Shown one piece after another: positions 24,507 through 36,950 of a DNA stretch of 64,000 nucleotides. The translations under genes were made by a program, and so were the position numbers. Position 1 is the first letter of the stretch, and every line of letters starts with the position of its first letter. Under the pieces are notes generated by a model. The model did no database searches. It worked only from the letters and a program-made list of their open reading frames with translations, and was not told where the DNA came from. Source of the DNA: Antedon mediterranea (taxonomy: Eukaryota; Echinodermata; Crinoidea; Comatulida; Antedonidae). The stretch lies in assembly GCF_964355755.1 (NCBI RefSeq), contig NC_092677.1, positions 6,887,001 to 6,951,000 on the forward strand, in the 5' to 3' direction.

Positions 24507-26404
24507 TTTGAACTTTCTGAAATTTATTACAAATCAATATTATTTGTATAACTATAAGCCTACTGTAGGCATGATTAAACAAGGATATATAATTAGACCA
24601 TAGGCTAGCTTAAAATGTATAGGCTCTAGGTATTACCGTACTATTAATTATAATTATTGTATTTACATAATATCATATATACTATGGGTCTAGCTAGGCC
24701 TGGCCCTTTTTTAATTATCTATTTAGCCTGTCCTAAGTAAGGCTAAAGGTGAGCTAAACTTAGGCTAGCTAGCTAGGCTAGATTATAGAATAAGACAGAA
24801 GAGTAGTTTAGTGGCCTAGGCCTAGTAATAGAATAGCTAGGCTACGGTGTGAAGCAGCAGTAGCGCCCTACGACCTGTTAAACCTAGCCTAAAGATGGAT
24901 CATCATATGGCGTAGGTAGGCCTAGCCTCTAGCCTAGAAAAGCCAGCAGAGATGGCCCTCTGCTGGCTGCTCTGATCCTCCACTAGCTAGCCTATCTAGG
25001 CTAGGCCTACACAAAATACCTTAATAGCACACTTATTGTTAATATTACTAGGCTAGAGATGAATATTTTGGGAGGCAATGAGTTTAATTAAAATACAAGT
25101 ATACTAAATAATAACATTAAAAGTGAAATAAAGTACTCTTTTAAGTTTCACACAGCACAAATTTGAAGAACGAGAGAGAAAAACGTGACGCTGCTTCTCG
25201 TTCTATTTATTTGCTGCCCTCATCAATGTGTCCAGCATCCGTATGAGGCGCATTTAGTGTCATTACGTTCAGTCTAAATAATGAATGTACAATAGAGATA
25301 CGTACTGTACTAATATTATTATCAGGGATTGACAGTCTGTTAGTACCATAATACCCCTTTCACACCAAAACTCTGCAGTATCTCCAGAGACACCCCAAGA
25401 TTTGTGCCTATTCAAAACGTTGAAAAACTCCGGAGATACCCCATCACACTTATAAGCAACACACGTGGTTTTTTACGCTTGTCTCTTGTATGTTTCAGAC
25501 TGTTTAAATATGTTTAACACATTTCAATTTACATCATGATGCTACAGCTGAGAAACCAACATTACAGCAGGGATCATCTCCCTGCTGGTTGGATACGAAG
25601 GATCATGAACCGTTATTTATTATTTTTATTCTGCGACTTCTCTATTACAGTATAAAGAAAGTTGTGTTTATATAGTTATGAACTTAGAGGTTTCACATAC
25701 TCAAAAGTCTGGGACCATGTATTGTTGTTGCTAATTTAATCAAAACACCAATTGGCTGCCCATATACGCAACGTCACAAATTTTTGTTTTGTTTTTATTT
25801 TTGGTGATCGCGTGTCACACACGTCAGTCAGTCAGCCAGCTTGAGTGTAGGCCTAGGCTAGGTCTAATGTAAAGCATTTTTTACTTATATTTGTATTATT
25901 AATAGTAAAATAAGGACATTTCAGGGGAAAAAAATAGACCACTGACAAACGTTGGTGAAGATGAGACGCTATGATATGGTTTTCTTTTATAAATGAATGC
26001 ATTATAACCTCCCGCTAGTCTAGCTAGCTAAGCTAGGCCTCTGGGAGGACTGGCCTCTGCCCTCCTGCCTGGGAGCGATTCGCGCGTGGTATAATAAAAA
26101 GGCAAGTAGCTAGTAGTAGTTGAGGGCAGGCCTCTTTCTAGGACTAGGTCTAAATAGTAGTACTGATCTATAGACAGTGTCCGTAGTCTCTATAGGCGAC
26201 AAGATGATCCGGCCCATGAGCTAGATATAGGGTTGACACGCCGACTTATTCAGGGAAGGGCGATGATGTTTTGATTATGTGTATTCTGACCATCATGTTT
26301 GTTTTGTTATTTAATTTTTATGTTTAAAAAAAATGTAGGACAGGTTGCTGTGTTAGTAATGATACAAACAGAGATATATAATTTATATCGTGCAAGTATT
26401 CAAG
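24507..26404. promoter_or_regulatory. Divergent promoter region shared by CNOT10 (-) and TRIQK (+)
   Basis: The two start codons are 1.9 kb apart on opposite strands, with no gene between. The DNA is dense in TAGGCCTA and GCTAGC words (about 24.6-25.0 and 25.99-26.16 kb). No TATA box stands out; start sites cannot be placed. Confidence 0.45.
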
Positions 26405-26952
26405 ATGGGAAAGAAGGACGTTCATGGGATAGCTCCTGTTGAGAACTACCGTAAAAGTATTGGAAAGCAAGATTACAAACGCAGCAAGAAAGACATAAAA
26501 GCAGCCAAGAAAGCCGCACAACAAAGACAAAGTGGAGCGTCTAAAAGCCGAATATATGTGTGTACCATCTGCAACAAAATTAATTTTATAATTAGTGAAT
26601 AGTTTGTAAATGAGCGGGAATAGTCATGAAATTATCAAGTAAAAAATCAATTAAAAAAATCAAAGCTAATAACATATTATAATAATGCTTTCTTTGTTTT
26701 TCAACTTTTTACAAAAACAAACAAATTATTCACAGTTTTTCTACGGTACAAGACACGTTTTTTAACTATAAGTTTTACTTTCAGGAAGGAATTCTTGTTT
26801 TAGCAGCATTGTGTGCCGTACTATGTTTCGTTTATTTTATATTTGCGATGAATATACGTCCAGTAGAAGATTCTACAAATAAATGGTTGGTTAAAAAAAA
26901 CTTCGTTTTCATTATGTTTTTGTATGCGAAAAAGTATATAAAAATCGTGTAA
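26405..26952 (+). CDS. TRIQK: Triple QxxK/R motif-containing protein (small single-pass ER membrane protein)
   Basis: Exons 26405-26557 and 26785-26952 (stop TAA), predicted 106 residues (vertebrate TRIQK about 86). The N-terminal half has the family pattern VENYRKSIGKQDYKRSKKD followed by a Lys/Ala/Gln-rich stretch, matching TRIQK as I recall it (VDQYRKQIGKQDYKKTK). Exon 2 encodes a hydrophobic membrane segment (GILVLAALCAVLCFVYFIF) preceded by Glu, as in the vertebrate protein. TRIQK localises to the ER membrane; its molecular role is poorly known. The donor (TAT then GTGTGT) was chosen for frame continuity. The basic C-terminal tail after MNIRPVEDSTNKW differs from the acidic vertebrate tail; a further exon replacing it cannot be excluded, so the 3' end is less certain than the rest. 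Confidence 0.82.
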
Positions 26953-29182
26953 AAACAATATAAAAATTTATATCAGTTAGAGAATGTTTTTACAATCCTA
27001 ATTTAATATTGGCAAATCTGAAGATATTTATATGAATTTGTTTACTGTAAACCTAATGTTATTACTGTAAATATAATGTTTATCTATCAAAGCATCAAAT
27101 TTGAACCTAACCGAGTACACCAACTTTCCTTTGCTTTACATTACCTCCTAGTGGAGTAAATTTGTGAAGATTTAATTGCGTTTAAAATTGTAAATATAAT
27201 ACATGAGAAATTATTAGCTATACAATTGGCACTGAGAAAAAAACCTGTGTATAAGCATAGGATAATTAGTGCCCCAATGGTTTATTATGATTTTATACCT
27301 AATAAATTCATCGATGTCATTTTCCTCTACTGCTATTATTTAGAAACTAGTATTTTTGTTAATTTTTATTATCTTTACAGATATTTGTTTATGGTTTTCT
27401 CCAGTTTATTACAACTGAATAATAATAATTCAGACCTTGGAACTATAGTTCCATGTTCAGACGTGCCTTAATTCATGCAATAAACCTCAATTTCAACATC
27501 AACCTTCTAAGGAAAAGAGAAGATGAAGAGAAACTATTTTTTTGAGATTGCACTAAATTCTGCAATACCTTTTTAATTGAGTATTGCAATAAATGTGTGA
27601 ATGTTTTTTAACCTAATTTTTCATGAATATTTTTACTTTTGGGAAACAAAGTGCCTTATATGTACATACAACACATAAGTAACACAAGTTACACCCAAAG
27701 ACCAATAAAACCTACACAGGATGATGCTGTTGTTCCCAACAAAATCATCTTTGATTCTGCTTTGAGTCCGTTTTCAAAATAACCCAAGAAAATATTTGTG
27801 TAGACATATTTTTATTATTAAATTGTGAATGACAACGTCCATATTCTAAAAAGAACTAGTCTGATAAATCATGGATAAATAAAGCTGTAGTTGTTTACTT
27901 CCAAGCAAGAATACTACTACTACAGGTAATGCTATCATGATCAAATCTCCAATGTGAACAACTTCTGAACGTTAACGTGTTTACATCTTATTATTAGCAA
28001 AAGTCTTGAAACTTTGGGATATCATATTTTATGACCAATGTACAGTATAGTGTGATATTTGATAATATAAATTTTCATTCAGTACTAAAATGTTTGTAGT
28101 GAGTAGTAATAAATAAAACAATACTAACAGATATGTATAAATGTGTTATTCTTATAGTCGTATACATACAGCGAAAATTATATTGAACTTGCGAAAAGAA
28201 ACGTAGTGTATAATATTGGATTACCTTGTCTCAAGGGGTGTCCTCTAAATAGAGGTTGGTTGTTAAAACAAATACCCCCACCCCGGTCGTTTCACAGAAA
28301 AGTGTCCCCAAGGGGAGAGGAGTTTTAGGTTCTAGTACTGCATTTTGATATATTATAAACCTGGAACTGCCCCCAATGACTGTCAATAGTCGGTCACAAT
28401 CTACCTCGTAACAGATACTGCTGCAGAATTAGGTGTAAATTGCTGACCTAGGTATATATTTTTAGTTGATAATTCGATGTCGCTCTTTTTATCAAAACGA
28501 ACAGACGACGTATCAACTAACGATGTTTGTATTTTGATAATCGTATCTTTCAAAAGGTGAAATTTTCGATCAAAAAGTGTACATAGCAGCAGGCCTATGG
28601 TCTGAAATGGTAGAACAATTTCGTGGCGCTTCTCATCCGTACGCGTGCGCATCGTCTAAGCCAATCACAAGTGATCGGTTTTTTAGAGGAAATATGTTTT
28701 ACTGTACAGTACTACTGTAATAATATAATTTTTGACTTCTACTTTAAATATTACACAATACAGGTAATATATTTTTATCGTAGATAAGAAGTACTTAAGT
28801 AGACCAAAGTAATACTGTTAGTATTTGCATTGTACCATACATTCACAGTGTTCATTTCAAAGTCCTCAAACACCTCTCGTGGTAGAAGCACCGTCATTAA
28901 AGAGAGCTTTTTATTAGTGACGAAATTCAGACAGACGTCAACTCATTTTACGCATTTTGTAGACGGAGTTCTTTGAGTTGCTTCACGTTTTTAGCTGATT
29001 TAGTATATGTTCAGACAGGTGACAACCAATGAAACAATATGCGTAGTTATTAGGTCCCCTGTCGTCGCAAATTGAAATCTCCTATTGTATTGATCAATAC
29101 CACCACACCCACCACACCCTCTGAAATTATCCTTAAAATTTCCTTTAAAATCAATCTATTATATGTTTTTTTTTAAAGTTAA
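26953..29182. other. Intergenic between TRIQK and the ML-domain gene (convergent)
   Basis: Mostly TRIQK 3' flank; candidate poly(A) signals AATAAA at 27479 and near 27585. A fragment at about 28215-28325 (GGGGTGTCCTCTAAATAGAG and related) resembles sequences at 47.16 and 48.4-48.6 kb and is probably a MITE. No gene seen. Confidence 0.4.
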
Positions 29183-32100
29183 TTATTTGATATTGAGGTC
29201 ACAGTTTGCACAAACCACCGTCTTCTGTTTGTGGTCTATTAACTTCGCTTCTGTGTAGTAGTTACCCTGATAGACAAAAGAAAATGATATCAGTAAAAAA
29301 AGTCTACCCAAGAAACACTGATGGGATAGATAATTGAAACACTATTAATCTGATTTCGAAAAGAAAGTGAAAACTTACGGCTGGCAAAAGTCCTGGCACG
29401 TGATCTTCTCGCATATAATATTGGTCGCCTATTGAGAAAAGATTACAATAACTTCATTTGCCCAAATTCTGGTTAGAAGGTTTAAGATGGCAATGTTAAA
29501 TTTGTTTTAGAATAATGATGTCAAAAGAATGATGACGTTTCACATGGTTCTTGATAACTGCCTTGATATTTCTTGCCAAAAACTGTCAAACAGTTCCTCG
29601 TTCTTTAAACGTACAGCTGTTTTATATGTAGTATGCAATAGTTAAAGTATGTTATTTAAAATTTATTTAAAGATGTGTGTCCTAAAAAAACATAAACACT
29701 TATTCTCTTTTGGAGAAAACATACTATTTAAAAAATTTTTAAATTTAAAGAATTGATTAAAATTGAATTCAGGCAAATTTAATTTTTGGGTAAAATGAAG
29801 CAAGAGCGCCTACAAAGATTTCAAGAAGAGAAATTATAGCCCTGGACACATTATTCATACCTCCTTTCATAGGACACGTAAAATAAGGGTCTTCCTCCGC
29901 CATATCACACACTGGAAATTCATTCGTATATAACCTAACACCGCCATATTCCACTGTGACAGCGATTGTTCCAAAAAGTATACTGTTTTCTAAAAAAGAC
30001 AGATATTAATAATAATAATAATAATAATATTTATTCGGCAAAAGTTCATAAAGTACATTTTACAATTCATCTTGCCAGGAGCAAGTAATAGGCATGGGCC
30101 CAAACAGAAAACTGCTCTTACTCCATCATTACTTATAAAATACAAAAATAACAAAAAATAACAAAATATTAAACATTTAAATAATAGGGCTACCTTAATA
30201 TTTTATAGCTTTACTTCGTAGCTAAATGAATCTGAACTCTATTTAAAGAGCTTAAAAAATGTACATGGTTTGTGTTTTCTTCGGTAAAATGATTAAATAT
30301 TGTTGAATATAGAGCCATATTTACGATAGGCCTATATATTTTATACTAGTTTATGTTTACGTACCAAATGTAGTATTCATAACCGTAACTATTTTAATTC
30401 CGCCACTTTCATCAGCCATCAAAAGGGCCGCTCCCACTACTGGTGGATCTGGTTCATCTGCAATTTTAAAATTAATTATTATTATATTTTAATTCGATGG
30501 TGCCCGCCAATCGGGAAACGGTAAGCAATAACCTCTCTGTGATTGTGACGTAGGGAAAAAAGGGCAGATAATTGAACTATTATTCCCATCGACTGTTGCA
30601 AAGAATTTGGTCAAAAAACAAAGGTTTGCCGTTCTAACATTAATGGATAAATTATGGTCTCTAGGTTATCTAGAAGATGTTTTTTTTCCTCACCGACCGA
30701 CAAACTGACTGACAAACAATCTATTTGTCAAAGACTCAACGTCATAGCACTTATGTTATGTTTATAAACTCGTCAACTGTATCATAATTTTTATGTCATC
30801 AACCGCAAAATTACCATACAATATCAACAGTACCGCACATACACTCAGCTGCCAGACGGAAAAAATAAATGTTTTATTTTGAAAAAAATATTATATTAAG
30901 CTACAGTTCCTATTACAGAACACGCTTATTTTGTGAAGATTATCGTTCTCAATAATATTAGTGTGTTTATGTTACGTAATTGTTAAAGTAAAATCACGTT
31001 TATCGATAGGTTGACATTTTGTGAGCAGCATGCAGAGCTGATGTGAAAGTTGCGAAACTCTGATTCCCATTGTTCAAGGAAAAGGAAGGTCAATAGGTCA
31101 CAGCAAACAAGAAAACAACAATATTGATAATAAACATAGGCTTTGTATCATTTTGAAAAAACGGCAGTAATTAATTATTTAGAAAGAAAGGAAATTATAT
31201 AAAACATTATGAATATGGAGCTCTTTCTTCTAAAACATGGTTCTCTATGGGTTCCCTATTTAGAATTCATGAACATAACACGTAATTACTAAAATGTCCT
31301 ACAAAGATCTAATCAAAGTGACCTTCTAAAACTTTTCTGGGAAATATCATAAATTTTTATTTAAAAAAAACCGTTTGATTATGGTCCTCAACCGTGGTGG
31401 TGTTGCCCTTGGTATAGGCCTAGATAGATAATTCATGTTTCGCAATGGTACAATTAATGGTATTATTAATCATAAAAACCTATATTCATTTTCAGACTCA
31501 ATAAAAAGCAGTATCCAGCGAGGTAGAACGACAGGAATCTATATTGTAGAAAGAAAACAAAATGTTTTATTCTATATATTCCTTTCAGTGATACATAAAA
31601 TGGGAGACAAGACTGATAGACAAGAGCTAAAAAAAAATCCAGACAAACAGAAAATACAAGCAAAATTAATCAAGATTTTTTTTAATAGATAACAGATCAA
31701 TCTTACCACAAAACGCCCATATTTTTCCAACGGATACGAATCCGTTATCAGATATCCATTTATCCCAGTCGAAAAGTTTGAGGCCATGCCGTCCGGTTCC
31801 TGTATTATGCTGCTCGGCTTTAATGTCTCCTTCTGCCAAAATGTTTACTTTTTCTTTACTTTCTTCTTTAATAATGTTTGGTTTAGCTCCCTCCTCTAAG
31901 TTTCTGCTTATTTTTTTATTTTCTTCTAATACATCGTTCGTATTTGCTGCTACAATTAACTTATTATTTGCATTGCTTTCCATCTGTGCGAGACCAGTGT
32001 CTGCAGCCTGTTGCTGTGGAGCTGCAGGAATGACCGCTTCCTGTACTGGTGCATTTTTCATCCAATCTGGTCGACGTATAGATTCTTGTTTATTCGCCAT

Positions 32101-32214
32101 CAATGTTTCTTCGGCTGGAGGATGGTTAAACAGAGTAAAATATACCGCGGTGAAAAAAGTCATAATAGAAATTAGGATGAACAGTGTTCGCCTGGAAACC
32201 ATTTTGCGTATCAT
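29183..32214 (-). CDS. Membrane-anchored ML-domain lipid-binding protein (GM2 activator/NPC2-like)
   Basis: Exons on the minus strand: 32214-31707, 30457-30365, 29989-29861, 29428-29379, 29266-29183 (stop TAA); 864 nt, 287 residues, all GT-AG and in frame. The C-terminal ~140 residues form an MD-2-related lipid-recognition (ML) domain: FDWDKW, CDEPDPPVV, FGTIAVTVEYGGVRLY, FPVCDM, YFTCPMKGG, HVPGLLPAGNYYTEAKLID and VVCANCDLN, with cysteines at 169, 228, 239, 279 and 282. The start (FDWDKW) and end (GNY..EAKL) recall GM2 ganglioside activator; the Pro-rich entry and YGGVRLY recall NPC2 and fungal PG/PI transfer proteins. Unlike those small soluble proteins, it opens with a basic N terminus and one hydrophobic segment (residues 10-29, type II orientation or uncleaved leader), then a ~120-residue polar low-complexity stalk. 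Expected in the secretory or endolysosomal lumen (inferred). Convergent with TRIQK, divergent from ACSF3. Confidence 0.82.
30006..30135. repeat. (AAT)n microsatellite with adjoining retroelement-like tail
   Basis: Eight AAT units (30006-30029) are followed by ATTTATTCGGCAAAAGTTCA and a conserved-looking stretch. A similar AATAATAT...TTTATTGG arrangement occurs at about 21327-21470. Lies in an ML-gene intron. Confidence 0.4.
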
Positions 32215-33570
32215 TCAGTTTTTAGAATTCGAGAGAGATCAAAGATCCGATGTCATCACAGCACTGCCAACAAGACCTAACTGGTTAAAAGCCAACGCGG
32301 CTGTGTATCCTGCGATGCATTAGGTTGATCAAGCGGTCACCGTCTGTTCCAAACTTGTTTACCAAACTGAACTCAAGATATAAGTTTTCCGTGCGCTACT
32401 AATATACGCTTGTCGTGAGCTCTATTGTATGCTAATCGCTAAGTTCATCGGTGATCGATAACATATATGTTTTTGTAAGTATTTAGTCTTATCACATGCA
32501 TAATGGAAACCGTAGCAATTAGATCTTATTGCATCATCGCAGCCAATGGACCGACAATAAATTTGGTCAAAATAGGCCTACTTTTTTGTATGTATCTAAA
32601 AATAACTTTGTTGGAAACTTGAAGCTAGGCCTTCCACCAGGATATGGTTGAAATTGGCCGTGTTAAAAAGACCCATGAAATATATTATAAAGAATAGTTA
32701 TTAGTAGATATCTTAAAACGAGACACTTTAAATCGGTTTTTATTATAGACCAAGGAGGCAGACCTAAGCTGTACTCTTCATAAACGATTACGTAATATTA
32801 TCGAGGTACTTTGAATTAGAAATGAAAATGCCCAGGTATGCATTAACCTACGACACGACATGACCTCATGCTTCGTTGCACAATCAAGAAAATACATGCT
32901 ACAACATTAGTCTACACCGGGGTGTAGACTTAATTATTAGAGGGGTTTTATTTTAGGAATACACTCAGTAAAATATATTTTATAGAATTATGTGATGCAC
33001 TAATACTGTAGTTGTTACCTTTATTTCGTATTTATTTGGTCTAGGCTAGGCTACCCATAGTCTACTAGACTAGAGAGGCGGAGATCCGTCTGCCTAGAGT
33101 ATTTATATTTATTACTATTATTAGTATTAGGCCTAGGCTAGCCTCTAGTAGACCATGCATGGAGTAAAGAATAATTATGAGTAGACGTTTGCTCTAGCAA
33201 GGCTAGTAGTAGCCTACTACTAGGCCTACTTACACTTTACTAGTATTAGTATTAGGCCTAATCTAGGCAATTAAATTAGTGAAAGAAAGTGGGGATCTTA
33301 CTATAGGCCTAGCCTTGTTAAGTTACTAGCCCTGGCTTAGCTATTATATATATTTTAATACAGTAAATAAACCTGTCCAGAAAAAGGCAACTTTTTTAGA
33401 TACTTTTTATAAAAGATGTTCACTGTTGGTGTTGCTGCTTTAACATATTCTCTTGTAATTTTTAATACATCATGTAGTAATTATGAACAGTAGTTTGCTT
33501 ATTTTATTTAAACTTTCATTAACAGTTTTTATTAATTCTGCAGAATATAATTCTAGCAAGACAACAGAGA
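32215..33570. promoter_or_regulatory. Divergent promoter region shared by the ML-domain gene (-) and ACSF3 (+)
   Basis: Start codons are 1.36 kb apart. The ACSF3-proximal part (33.04-33.33 kb) is again rich in TAGGCCTA and CTAGGC words, as in the CNOT10/TRIQK interval. No gene or clear core promoter element seen. Confidence 0.45.
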
Positions 33571-36370
33571 ATGAATATACAAAGCATTTCCCGGATGTTT
33601 AATAATAGAACAGCAGAATTGATCTTGATATCCTTGAGGCCATGCATGTGTCGTTCTTTTGCATCTGACTCAACAAAACCAGTGTTCTTTCAAACGCTCC
33701 GAGAAAAGTATGGAGACAAAGTAGCCATTGTGGATAACATAGGAGAGCACTCATACAACAAAATCTTATCTTTAAGCACCAGTCTAAGCCAAGGGATTTT
33801 AGCAACAGCTAAAAGAGATCCTACTCTAAAAACATCTACATTCCTTTTGAATGGGGAAAGAGTTGCTTTCTTGTGTCCAAATAATGTGACATACGTTGTT
33901 GCACAATGGGGTACTTGGATGAGTGGGGCAACTGCTGTCCCGCTTTGTAAATCACATCCACCAAGTGAACTTGCATATTTTCTGAATGACTCCGCAGTAT
34001 CCCTAGTTGTCACGACAGCTGACTACGTTGACAAAGTTAGAGAAGTCGTCAGATTGTTAGGAGTTAAACATATTGTTCTTGATGAAGAAAAAATTGCTTC
34101 AAATTATACTGATAATAATTTGATTAATGACTTTGCAACATTAACTGAAGGTAAATTTAATTCCGACTCATTTGCTGAAAAAAGGTTAATAACAGAAAAA
34201 TGGCGACAAACCAAATGGAAAAACCGTGCTGCACAGTTGATATACACTAGTGGAACAACAGGACGACCAAAAGGTGTGTTATCTACATTTGGTAACATCC
34301 AATCACAAGTGTCAATGCTGTTGGACTCATGGGAATGGTCTAATAAGGATGTTGTACTGCACGTTCTTCCATTACATCACGTTCATGGTATCATTAATCT
34401 GTTAGTATGTCCTTTATGGTGTGGAGCAACATGTGTCATGCTGTCTGAATTTAATGCAGATAAGGTTAGAATTTCTTGTACACAATTAAATGTTCACCAT
34501 TAAATATTCACCTTTATGTTTTAAGTACTTTACTTAAAGTAATAAGGATAACAAGATATCACTTTGCAATGTTAAATTTTTTTTTTTTTTAAATTAACTA
34601 ATTGTCTTTTGTCTTTGTATATGTATAGTATATATGTACTGTATGTCTTTTATTAGTAATACGGTAAACAAAGAATACTTTCTGTGCCTTTTTCCCTTCA
34701 AGGTTTGGAGCTATCTTCTTGGGGAAACTGAATCAAAAATAAATGTCTTTATGGCAGTTCCAACAATTTACGCAAAATTATTACAAGCGTACAACTCTAA
34801 ATTTGGAAGTGTGGTAGGTGGAAGAACTACAGAATTCATCAAGGCAACTTTACAAAACAATATTAGGTATGAAACAATGAATAGATTGAAAGGAAATAAG
34901 AGTCAGAAAGAGAGATTTGATTGTCGCAAAGATTTTTAAGTTGTTCAGTTGTGAAACAAAGCAACAGAAAAATTTACTTATATTCGGAATGATCTTGGTT
35001 ACTAGATTGATGGTATCAGGCTCGGCTGCATTACCGCAGCCAATCATGGAACAGTGGGAGAAGGTCACAGGTCATCGATTGTTAGAACGATACGGAATGA
35101 CAGAGTTTGGTATGGCACTTTCTAACCCACTAAATGGTCTCCGCGTTCCAGGTAAATTTTATGTTTGCTTCACACGATATTCATCAAATTAGCGGGACAG
35201 AAAATATTTTACAAAATGGACTATCTCCATGAAAGATTACAAATGGATACGAAGTGTCAGTTCTTTATCACTTTTTATTTTCAGGATCTGTTGGAACTCC
35301 ACTACCATCCGTCCAGGTAAGATTAGTGACCTCCGAAGGCAAGATTACTGCAGAAGGTAACTCTGTGAGAACTACAGTGACACCAGGAATGGAAGGTGTA
35401 GCTGGTGAACTACAGGTTAAAGGCCCAAATGTGTTTAAGCTGTACTGGCAGAGACCGGATGCAACTGAAGACTCTTTTACTGAAGACGGATGGTTTAAAA
35501 CGGGTTAGTAGCCAAATACTCATCATCATCACCTACCTGTTTACTAGTACAAACCCATCATATACTGTATACAAATCGGTCCTTGAAAGAGTTTGTATGT
35601 GGAAAATCATTTTCTAAGTTAAATATGTGTAGTGGAGCTGTAGCTTGGTGGTTAACATGCTTCCCTACCAATCTAGCCAGGGTTCAATCATGACCTAATG
35701 CCAGGGTTGTAACTCATGACTCTTTCAGCTCCACTCTCCCAAGTCTCAAATGAGCACGATACATTATAAAATAGTTTATCCATCTTGTAATTGATTGATT
35801 GGCTGTTTATTTATAAAAAAAAACAAATTTGCTAAACATAACCATCTACTTGAAAAACTGTCAATGTTTCAATGGATTCATACCTAGGCATGAATTTAGT
35901 CCCTCCCTACATCATCACAATTTTTTTTTAATGCCTCTAGGTTTAATACTAGTTCACCACTAGGTTCATAATCCATGACTTGTCTTTTAACAGGTGACAC
36001 TGTGATGTATGAAAATGACATGTACCATATATTGGGTCGTACATCTGTCGACATCATCAAAAGTGGTGGTTACAAAATAAGCAGTCTGGATGTGGAGCGA
36101 CGTCTTCTGTCGCACCCCAGCATTGAAGAATGTGCAGTGGTTGGTTTGCCAGATATGACATGGGGTGAACGTGTGGCAGCCATCATCAGTCTAAAGGAAG
36201 ACTGTCAGATGACCCTCAGAGTTCTACGAGATTGGTGCCATAATAAGATGCCGTCGTATGTCATCCCAACGGAGTTAAAGATACTGCCAAGTCTTCCTAG
36301 AAATGTGATGGGAAAAGTGAACAAAAAGGAATTAGTTGTGAAAGTATTTGGAGAAGAATCTTTGCCATAA
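33571..36370 (+). CDS. ACSF3: Malonyl-CoA/methylmalonyl-CoA synthetase, mitochondrial
   Basis: Acyl-CoA synthetase family member 3 activates malonate (and methylmalonate) to the CoA thioester, feeding mitochondrial fatty-acid synthesis and clearing malonate. Exons 33571-34464, 34703-34866, 35006-35151, 35285-35503, 35994-36370 (stop TAA); 599 residues, human 576 from memory. Seen: AMP-binding P-loop [11 protein letters not shown] at residues 225-235, [88 protein letters not shown] and the C-terminal MGKVNKKEL with the expected catalytic lysine region. These match ACSF3 rather than generic acyl-CoA ligases. The N-terminal ~30 residues are rich in Arg, Ser and hydrophobics without acids before position 14, consistent with a mitochondrial presequence. 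An acceptor-like AG just upstream suggests a 5'UTR intron. Confidence 0.96.
35631..35820 (+). mobile_element. tRNA-derived SINE, family 2, in the last ACSF3 intron
   Basis: An A-box-like TAGCTTGGTGGTTAACATG is followed by a B-box-like GGGTTCAATCATG. An unrelated body and an A-rich tail ending near 35820 follow. A second diverged copy is at 46.8 kb in reverse orientation. Confidence 0.6.
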
Positions 36371-36842
36371 AATTTAAATATAATCTAGGGGGCGTTTAGT
36401 GTATGAGCGCCCACTGGATAAACCCAGGGCCTCCAGAGCTTACAGCTGAAAAAAAAAGACACTAAATTATGTCGAAAAGAGCTATAAACACCCAAGAGAG
36501 TCCCTAAACTAGGGACCTCCGGCTTCTGTTTGTGTTCTGATGGTGTTAATAACATCAGTATAACATAGAAAGGAAGACCTTGTCAAAATGGGAAAAAAGG
36601 CTAAAGGAATCATAACTTACAGTGAATGATGATCTTTTTGGTTTATGATCATATGACCATATGATCACATGAAATTATTCTAGACGGCCATTTTGCTTAT
36701 TATTTCTAAAAAGTGTCATACAGTAACTATGCTTGAGCTGGAATCTAGGTTACGGTCAAAAATCAAAATGGATGCTGTAAAAGAAACAAAGTTTTAGAGT
36801 CTCCACGTGTGGCAAGTCTATTGTGAAATCTACCTTTCAGCA

Positions 36843-36950
36843 CCATAAACAAGGCCATATACATGGCTGCAGTCGCGTGCTCAAGTTAGTGTTTACGACC
36901 GACCGACCAACACAGTGAGCTGTAGAGTCGAGTTGCACGCGACTAAAAAT
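36843..36950. mobile_element. Short foldback repeat (CAGTCGCGTGC family), copy 2
   Basis: About 108 bp with both arms: AGTCGCGTGC near 36870 and GCACGCGACT near 36937. Located 0.5 kb beyond the ACSF3 stop. Confidence 0.62.

Noticed and set aside
31778-32323. 181-codon plus-strand open frame
   Set aside because: It is antisense to exon 1 of the ML-domain gene, which has the coherent splicing and domain content.
34917-35192. 91-residue protein upstream of ACSF3 exon 3
   Set aside because: The conserved part starts exactly at the acceptor (35006), so the upstream residues are intron.
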